Source of the DNA: CAYVDH01 sp964450355
GTDB taxonomy: Bacteria; Bacteroidota; Bacteroidia; NS11-12g; UBA955
DNA: 10,579 nt
Reading direction: 5' to 3'
NCBI GenBank assembly: GCA_964450355.1
Contig: CAYVDH010000126.1
Coordinates: forward strand, 1 to 10,579
A model generated the notes under the pieces. The model did no database searches and was not told the origin of the DNA. It was given only the letters and a program-made list of their open reading frames with translations. Shown piece by piece: positions 5,109 to 10,579 of this stretch. Both the position numbers and the translations under genes were made by a program. How positions within the stretch are numbered: position 1 is the stretch's first letter; each line of letters begins with the position of its first letter.

Positions 5109-7628
5109 ATGACACATACATATCAAATAACAGGAATGACCTGTACCAATTGTGAAGCAAAAGTAAAATCAGCTTTGCTAATGGTAGAAAATATAACAGC
5201 AGTAGAGGTTTCAAATGCCGAAAATTCTGCCACTATTACAATGGATAAACACATTGCTTTATCCGATTTACAAAAAGCCATTGGCGGAACGGAAAGTAAA
5301 TATCAAATAACTGTTCCAATTGAAAATGCGATTATAGGAGAAAAAAAATCGTGTTGTGATACATATACGCAAACATCAGAAATAAAACTAAACGCCAATA
5401 ATCAAGGCAAATATTATTGCCCAATGCACTGCGAAGGTGAAAAGATGTATGATAAAGCAAGAGATTGCCCTATTTGTGGAATGGATTTAGTAAAAGTCCC
5501 AGAATTGGCAGTAAATAAACTTTTGTACACTTGCCCAATGCACCCAGAAATTATTCAAGATAAACTGGGTTCGTGTCCTATTTGCGGAATGGATTTATTA
5601 CTGATGAATCCAAGCGAAAGCGAAGACCAAAAAGTATATGAAAAAATGGTCAAAAAAATGAAAATAGCAATCAGTTGCACCATTCCTATTTTTGCTATTG
5701 CTATGATAGAAATGATGCCAAACAATCCGTTACTCAAACTAATGGATGTCTCAAAATGGAACTGGGTACAATTATTACTTTCGCTTTCTGTGGTTTTTTA
5801 TGCGGGTTGGATGTTTTTTGTACGGGCCTACAAGTCTATTATTACTTGGAATTTAAATATGTTTACCCTTATAGGAATTGGGACAGGAGTTGCCTTTTTA
5901 TTTAGTTTAGTCGGGATGTTTTTTCCTGAAATTTTCCCTAATGAATTTAAAACTGAACACGGAACAGTCTTACTTTATTTTGAAGCCACAACAGTAATTC
6001 TAACATTGGCTTTATTAGGACAATTATTGGAAGCCAAAGCACACAGCCAAACCAAGGGTGCAATCAAAGAATTATTAAAACTTGCACCAACCGAAGCTAC
6101 TTTAGTAATTGATAGAAGTGATAAAGTAATTTCCATTCACGACATTAAAAAAGGCGATTTATTGCGAGTAAAACCAGGAGACAAAATTCCAGTTGATGGA
6201 AAAATAACTGATGGTGAAAGTAGTATTGACGAAGCAATGATAACTGGAGAACCTATTCCTGTTGATAAAAAGAAAGATGATAATGTAATTGCAGGAACTA
6301 TAAATGGTAACAAATCGTTCGTAATGATTGCGGAAAAAGTAGGTTCAGAAACCTTGCTTTCTCAAATTGTAAAAATGGTAAATGATGCCAGTAGGTCAAA
6401 AGCACCTATTCAAAAAATAGCAGATAGTATTGCTAAATACTTTGTGCCAATTGTAGTAATAATTTCAGTAATTACCTTTTTTATTTGGGCAAGGTTTGGT
6501 CCAGAACCAGCATTGGTTTACGGATTTATTAATGCAATTACGGTTTTAATTATTGCGTGTCCGTGTGCATTGGGATTAGCTACGCCAATGTCGGTAATGG
6601 TGGGAGTTGGCAAAGGTGCACAATCGGGCGTTTTAATAAAAAATGCCGAAGCATTAGAAAACATGAACAAAATAAATGTCTTAATAACTGATAAAACAGG
6701 AACATTAACAGAAGGAAAACCATCTGTAGAAACTATTTTTGCATCAAATAATAATGAGAATGATTTGTTACAATATATTGCTTCCTTAAATCAATATAGC
6801 GAACATCCATTAGCACAAGCTGTTGTAAATTATGCCAAAACAAAAACCATTACATTAGTAGAAGTAAAAGATTTTGAAGCCGTTGCCGGAAAAGGAGTTA
6901 CAGGAACTGTAACCAATAAAAAGATAGCATTAGGAAATAAAAAACTAATGGAACAAGTAAAAGCCACAGTTTCTGACGATTTAGAAAACAAAATTATTGC
7001 AGAACAGAAACTAGGAAAAACAGTTTCCTATATTGCTGCTGATGGCGTTGTAGTAGGTTTTGTTTCTATTACCGATGCAATTAAAATATCCAGCAAAGAT
7101 GCCATAAAAGAACTAATACGACAAGGAGTTGAAGTAATTATGCTTACTGGAGATAATGAAAATACTGCCAAAGCTGTTGCTGATGAATTAAATTTAACAT
7201 CCTACAAAGCAAGTTGTTTACCAGAAGTCAAATTAAACGAAATTAAACGATTGCAATCCGAAGGGAAAGTTGTAGCAATGGCAGGAGACGGTATAAATGA
7301 TGCACCTGCATTAGCACAAGCAAACATAGGGATTGCAATGGGAACAGGAACAGATGTAGCCATAGAATCTGCTAAAATTACTTTGGTAAAAGGCGATTTG
7401 CAAGGAATTGTAAAAGCCAAAAATTTAAGCCACGCTGTTATGCGAAACATCAAACAAAACTTATTCTTTGCTTTCTTTTACAATGTTTTAGGAGTTCCAA
7501 TTGCAGCAGGAGTTTTATTTCCATTTTTCGGAATTTTACTTTCGCCAATGATTGCTGCTTTGGCAATGTCTTTTAGTTCCGTTTCTGTAATTGTAAATGC
7601 GTTGAGATTAAAAAACTTTAAAATATGA
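5109..7628 (+). CDS. copA: Copper-exporting P1B-type ATPase with HMA and two HMBD modules
   Basis: The 839-residue inner-membrane pump uses ATP to expel Cu(+) from the cytoplasm. The N-terminus holds an HMA domain with GMTCTNC (C12, C15), a CC pair near 79, then two short heavy-metal-binding modules with the form YxCPMH...CPICGMDL (about 102-128 and 140-166). The core has the full P-type set: TGEP (379-382) in the actuator, CPC (484-486) in the sixth helix, the phosphorylated Asp D528 in DKTGTLTEG, the HP dipeptide (566-567) in SEHPLA, and GDGINDAP (726-733) in the hinge. The last helices contain FYNVLGVPIAAG and MSFSSVSVIVNAL, the YN and MxxSS signatures of the Cu(+) class, which argue against Zn/Cd or Co pumps. 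It appears intact; the multicopper oxidase gene starts 10 bp after its stop, so the two are surely co-transcribed. Confidence 0.95.
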   Translation: MTHTYQITGMTCTNCEAKVKSALLMVENITAVEVSNAENSATITMDKHIALSDLQKAIGGTESKYQITVPIENAIIGEKKSCCDTYTQTSEIKLNANNQGKYYCPMHCEGEKMYDKARDCPICGMDLVKVPELAVNKLLYTCPMHPEIIQDKLGSCPICGMDLLLMNPSESEDQKVYEKMVKKMKIAISCTIPIFAIAMIEMMPNNPLLKLMDVSKWNWVQLLLSLSVVFYAGWMFFVRAYKSIITWNLNMFTLIGIGTGVAFLFSLVGMFFPEIFPNEFKTEHGTVLLYFEATTVILTLALLGQLLEAKAHSQTKGAIKELLKLAPTEATLVIDRSDKVISIHDIKKGDLLRVKPGDKIPVDGKITDGESSIDEAMITGEPIPVDKKKDDNVIAGTINGNKSFVMIAEKVGSETLLSQIVKMVNDASRSKAPIQKIADSIAKYFVPIVVIISVITFFIWARFGPEPALVYGFINAITVLIIACPCALGLATPMSVMVGVGKGAQSGVLIKNAEALENMNKINVLITDKTGTLTEGKPSVETIFASNNNENDLLQYIASLNQYSEHPLAQAVVNYAKTKTITLVEVKDFEAVAGKGVTGTVTNKKIALGNKKLMEQVKATVSDDLENKIIAEQKLGKTVSYIAADGVVVGFVSITDAIKISSKDAIKELIRQGVEVIMLTGDNENTAKAVADELNLTSYKASCLPEVKLNEIKRLQSEGKVVAMAGDGINDAPALAQANIGIAMGTGTDVAIESAKITLVKGDLQGIVKAKNLSHAVMRNIKQNLFFAFFYNVLGVPIAAGVLFPFFGILLSPMIAALAMSFSSVSVIVNALRLKNFKI

Positions 7629-7638
7629 AATTCTTAAA

Positions 7639-9891
7639 ATGGATATACAAAACATTCTTTCAAAAAAAATGCTGCCGATAGCAATTTTGCTATTGACAAC
7701 TCAAATTATATTTGCTCAAAAAACAGTTCGTTATCACCTTTATGTAAAAGATACTTTGGTAAATTTTACAGGAAAAGAAAAACGAGCAATTGCAGTAAAT
7801 GGCCAAATTCCGATGCCTACGCTCACCTTTACCGAAGGCGACACGGCAGAAATATATGTACATAACGAAATGGACGAAGAAACTTCTTTGCATTGGCACG
7901 GCTTATTTTTGCCAAATAAAGAAGATGGTGTTCCCAATCTGACGCAAATGCCTATTCCGCCACATTCCACTCATCTGTACAAATTTCCAATCATACAAAA
8001 CGGCACACATTGGTATCACAGCCATACAGGTTTGCAAGAACAAATTGGTATGTATGGTAGTTTTATAATGCTTAAAAAAAATGACGATAAAACATTTAGA
8101 AAAGGTATTGATAATTTGCCAACTGTTCCTGTAATTTTGAGCGAATGGTCGGATTACAAACCTGAAAATGTACATCGAATGTTGCACAATGCTTCGGATT
8201 GGTTTGCTATAAAAAAAGGCACGACTCAATCATATAGCGAAGCCGTAAAAGCAAGACATTTTAAAACCAAACTCAAAAACGAGTGGAAACGTATGTTGGC
8301 TATGGATGTAAGCGATGTGTATTATGACAAATTTCTAATCAATGGGAAAAATGAAAGCCAATTATCTCAGTTTAAGGGAGGCGACAAAGTGCGTTTACGC
8401 ATCTCAAATGGTGGGGCTTCTACTTATTTTTGGCTTACTTATGCAGGTGGAAAAATGTTGGTAGTAGCCAATGACGGCAACGATGTAGAGCCTGTAGAAG
8501 TCGATAGATTAATTGTAGCAGTTTCAGAAACTTACGATGTCATCGTAACTATTCCTAACGACAAAACAGCTTTTGAATTTTTAGCAACTTCCGAAGATCG
8601 TACAAAATCAGCTTCCATTTATTTAGGCGATGGCATAAAACAATTGACAGCACCATTACCTAAACTCAAATATTTTGAGGGAATGAAAATGATGAACGAA
8701 ATGATGAAAATGAATGGTAACCTTGACGATATGGGAATGCAAATGTCATTAAATCAAATGGATATGAATGTGGTAATGTATCCTGAAATTACAGGTGAAA
8801 CCAAGAAAAAAGCAGATGAGAAAATGGGCGAAACGAAAATGAACGAAAACAAATACAATAGCAATAAATTATCGGACATCACAACACTAAATTACGCAAT
8901 GTTAAAATCTCCAAATAAAACTTTGCTTCCAAAAGATGCACCTGTAAAGGAATTGAAGTTTGAACTCACCGGCAATATGAACCGTTATGTTTGGAGTTTG
9001 AACAATAAAGTAATTTCTGAAACAGATAAAATTTTAATCAAAAAAGGCGAAAATGTTCGCATTATTTTATACAATGGCTCAATGATGCGACACCCAATGC
9101 ACCTGCACGGTCACGATTTTAGATTGCTAAACGGACAAGGAGAAAATGCCACACTTAAAAACATTGTGGACATAATGCCTATGGAAACGGATACATTGGA
9201 ATTTAACGCCAATGTAGAAGGTGATTGGTTTTTTCATTGTCATATTTTGTACCATATGATGAGTGGAATGGGAAGGGTTTTCAGTTACGAAAATCAAGCA
9301 CCAAATCCATTAATTCCAAACCCTAAATTAGCACAACGCAAACTTTTTGCAGACGATAGACGCTTTCATTTTATGGGAGAAAACGACTTTGCTACCAATG
9401 GAAACGATGGTATGGCAATGCTACAAAATACGCGTTGGAGTATAGGTTCAGAATGGCGATTGGGTTACCACGATATGCACGGCTACGAAGTGGAAACCCA
9501 CATTGGTAGGTATATTGGAAAAATGCAATGGTTTATGCCCTTTGTAGGTTTTGATTGGCGGTATAGAAAAATGGGAATAAATGAAGTAGAAAAAAACTTA
9601 TTCGGACAAGCCAATACTAAAGATAACAGAAATTTAGCAAGCATCGGATTCAATTATACTTTACCTATGTTAGTGATTTTTCAAGCAGAGGTATATCACA
9701 ATGGTAATGTACGCTTACAATTAATGAGAGAAGATGTTCCCATTTCTAAAAGACTAAGAGCAGGATTTATGATCAATACAGACTTAGAATACATGATGGA
9801 CTTACGCTATATTATAAACAAAAATATAGGCATTAGAACACATTATGACAGCGATATGGGGTTTGGAGTTGGGCTAAATATTAATTATTAA
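7639..9891 (+). CDS. Multicopper oxidase (CopA/PcoA type) fused to a CopB-like outer-membrane domain
   Basis: The 750-residue protein has a signal peptide (about 1-26, ending IIFAQ). The oxidase part keeps all four copper-ligand motifs: HWHG (85-88), HWYHSH (124-129), HPMHLHGHDF (from H485) and HCHILYHMMSGM (H533, C534, H535, H539, axial M544), so a type 1 and a trinuclear centre are expected and it should oxidise Cu(+) with O2. A Met-rich stretch (about 345-405, e.g. MKMMNEMMKMNGN) is a likely Cu(+) docking or storage loop. After about residue 570 the sequence changes to a CopB/PcoB-like domain, recognisable from HIGRYIG, MPFVGFDWRYRKMG, LMREDVPISKRLR, HYDSDMGFG and a terminal aromatic residue, typical of an outer-membrane barrel. 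In many other bacteria CopA and CopB are separate; here one polypeptide covers both. It is co-transcribed with the ATPase. The copper role is firm; surface topology is inferred. Confidence 0.9.
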   Translation: MDIQNILSKKMLPIAILLLTTQIIFAQKTVRYHLYVKDTLVNFTGKEKRAIAVNGQIPMPTLTFTEGDTAEIYVHNEMDEETSLHWHGLFLPNKEDGVPNLTQMPIPPHSTHLYKFPIIQNGTHWYHSHTGLQEQIGMYGSFIMLKKNDDKTFRKGIDNLPTVPVILSEWSDYKPENVHRMLHNASDWFAIKKGTTQSYSEAVKARHFKTKLKNEWKRMLAMDVSDVYYDKFLINGKNESQLSQFKGGDKVRLRISNGGASTYFWLTYAGGKMLVVANDGNDVEPVEVDRLIVAVSETYDVIVTIPNDKTAFEFLATSEDRTKSASIYLGDGIKQLTAPLPKLKYFEGMKMMNEMMKMNGNLDDMGMQMSLNQMDMNVVMYPEITGETKKKADEKMGETKMNENKYNSNKLSDITTLNYAMLKSPNKTLLPKDAPVKELKFELTGNMNRYVWSLNNKVISETDKILIKKGENVRIILYNGSMMRHPMHLHGHDFRLLNGQGENATLKNIVDIMPMETDTLEFNANVEGDWFFHCHILYHMMSGMGRVFSYENQAPNPLIPNPKLAQRKLFADDRRFHFMGENDFATNGNDGMAMLQNTRWSIGSEWRLGYHDMHGYEVETHIGRYIGKMQWFMPFVGFDWRYRKMGINEVEKNLFGQANTKDNRNLASIGFNYTLPMLVIFQAEVYHNGNVRLQLMREDVPISKRLRAGFMINTDLEYMMDLRYIINKNIGIRTHYDSDMGFGVGLNINY

Positions 9892-9916
9892 AAAAAAATA
9901 CTAACGTTCGGAAAGA

Positions 9917-10070
9917 AGAACAGCCAACAAAGGTTTATCAAAATAGAGGCAGAAGTGCTAAATTAGAGCATTCGTGCTTCTATCAGCATTGTGGTTTATT
10001 GAACATTTGAGCTTAGATTTCACCCACATATATAAGCCCCAAACTGTTAAACTTTCTAAAAACTTAACTG
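9917..10070 (+). repeat. Probable truncated third copy of the diverged intergenic element
   Basis: CAGCCAACAAAGGTTT and the following AAAATAGAGGCAGAAGTGC align with the CAGCCA...GTTTTGCGAAATTGGGGCGAAATGCC block of copy B. Further on, CATAT...CCCCAAACTGTT...TCTAAAAACTTAAC aligns with copy A's CATAT...CCGTCAAACTG-TCTAAAAACTGAC at similar spacing. The promoter and mini-ORF half is absent. The similarity is weak and judged by eye. Confidence 0.35.
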
Positions 10071-10075
10071 CTTTA

Positions 10076-10099
10076 TCCACATTTTATATAAAATGTGGA
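10076..10099. promoter_or_regulatory. Perfect 24-bp palindrome, possible operator or terminator stem
   Basis: The half-site TCCACATTTTAT is followed at once by its exact reverse complement, with no spacer. No T tract follows, which argues against a simple intrinsic terminator. It could be a binding site for a dimeric regulator, or an extruding cruciform. No gene starts close downstream. Confidence 0.4.
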
Positions 10100-10346
10100 C
10101 ACAAAAACAGCTCCGACTATTGCTATTATTGAGTTATAGTGTTATCTTTACTACATGATATTTATCAAAAGACAAAGTAGAGAACAATTGGTATTGAAAC
10201 ATTAGAGTTAGAAGCCCTTTATTGTTTTAAGAAAACAACATCCAATAACTTAAAATTAACCAATATACGACATTCAAAATTCAACAAAAGCCATACAGAA
10301 CATTTTAAATGGGTGGCTTAAATGGATTGTAATTGAATCAAATTTT

Positions 10347-10377
10347 CTTACTTTATTTTAAAATAAAGTGAGCTTTT
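10347..10377 (+). terminator. Terminator-like A/T-rich hairpin
   Basis: CTTACTTTATTTT pairs with AAAATAAAGTGAG (10347-10372) over 13 pairs including one G-U, and CTTTT follows. It could end a transcript on the + strand, possibly that of the copper cluster, about 460 bp after the oxidase stop. The near-zero loop means the real fold loses one or two central pairs. Confidence 0.4.
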
Positions 10378-10579
10378 AGACAAACTGAGGTTAGTCAGAA
10401 TCATCACTATACCATTAGCATTGACTTCTTAGGCCAATGAATATAAGAATATATATATTTGATTTTTAGTAACTTACAATAATATTAGTCAGAAACGAAA
10501 CAACCGAAACTCACTAAAATCGCATTAACCCAGATTACGCATTAGAAAAAAAGGTTTAAATTTGAGTTCTAAAATCCTA

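Larger units (their letters stand above)
9892..10579. other. 688-bp gene-free tail with repeat, palindrome and hairpin
   Basis: No convincing coding region is visible on either strand; the frames are short and stop-rich, apart from an open stretch around 10188-10320 that lacks a start codon and any recognisable motif. The segment contains a degenerate copy of the dispersed element (9917-10070), the 24-bp palindrome (10076-10099), a hairpin (10347-10377) and a 10-bp direct repeat TTAGTCAGAA (10391-10400 and 10485-10494). It has no clear terminator right after the oxidase gene: the stop is followed only by an A run. Confidence 0.5.

Noticed and set aside
4233..8229. Antisense open frames of 60-108 codons opposite the copper genes
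   Set aside because: They lie wholly within strongly recognisable + strand genes and read as low-complexity hydrophobic or Ser/Phe-rich shadows of the coding strand.
10188..10320. Open stretch encoding ...LELEALYCFKKTTS...
   Set aside because: No start codon, no recognisable motif and a gene-poor, stop-rich surrounding; kept only as part of the gene-free tail.
10440..10579. Possible right-end remnant of a transposable element
   Set aside because: Stretches such as the repeated TTAGTCAGAA looked suggestive, but there are no terminal inverted repeats or transposase codons to support it.

Overview
The window looks like a piece of a Bacteroidota chromosome (Flavobacteriia, Sphingobacteriia or Chitinophagia; I cannot be more precise). 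The sequence is strongly A+T rich, genes lack Shine-Dalgarno motifs and start in A-rich leaders, and several upstream regions carry the TAnnTTTG -7 promoter element typical of this phylum. Families such as DUF4265 and the HMA-DUF3347 lipoprotein also fit. Every gene I can support lies on the + strand. No rRNA, tRNA, CRISPR array, integrase or intact transposase is visible.

Left part, 1-3355: a patchwork of small, functionally unrelated accessory genes. In order these are the 3' part of a probable lipoprotein (1-480), two to three short uncharacterised ORFs (650-1581), a DUF4265 protein (1827-2294), and a PD-(D/E)XK nuclease-like protein (2477-3355). They are separated by two kinds of dispersed repeat. 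A ~97-bp repeat occurs at 523-619 and 2330-2426. A second, longer, more diverged element occurs at about 1581-1825 and 3370-3650, with a probable truncated third copy at 9917-10070. The first two copies of the second element each carry a phylum-type -7 box 9-10 nt before a mini-ORF whose peptide ends in or contains FSxDGNE. The layout resembles a gene-cassette array or a region assembled by recombination between repeats, but no recombinase is visible.

Right part, 3718-9891: a copper-handling cluster. It encodes an exported Cys-rich small protein (3718-4101), a lipoprotein with an HMA metal-binding domain fused to DUF3347 (4194-5054), a CopA-type Cu(+) P1B ATPase with three N-terminal metal-binding modules (5109-7628), and, 10 bp later, a multicopper oxidase whose C-terminus continues into a CopB-like outer-membrane barrel domain (7639-9891). 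A likely working model is that the ATPase pumps Cu(+) out of the cytoplasm, the periplasmic lipoprotein and Cys-rich protein buffer or pass it on, and the oxidase converts Cu(+) to the less toxic Cu(2+) at the outer membrane. Hairpins at 4137-4156 and 5063-5093 could tune expression of successive genes. No metal-responsive regulator gene is inside the window.

Tail, 9892-10579: 688 bp without a credible gene. It holds the degenerate repeat copy, a perfect 24-bp palindrome and a terminator-like hairpin.
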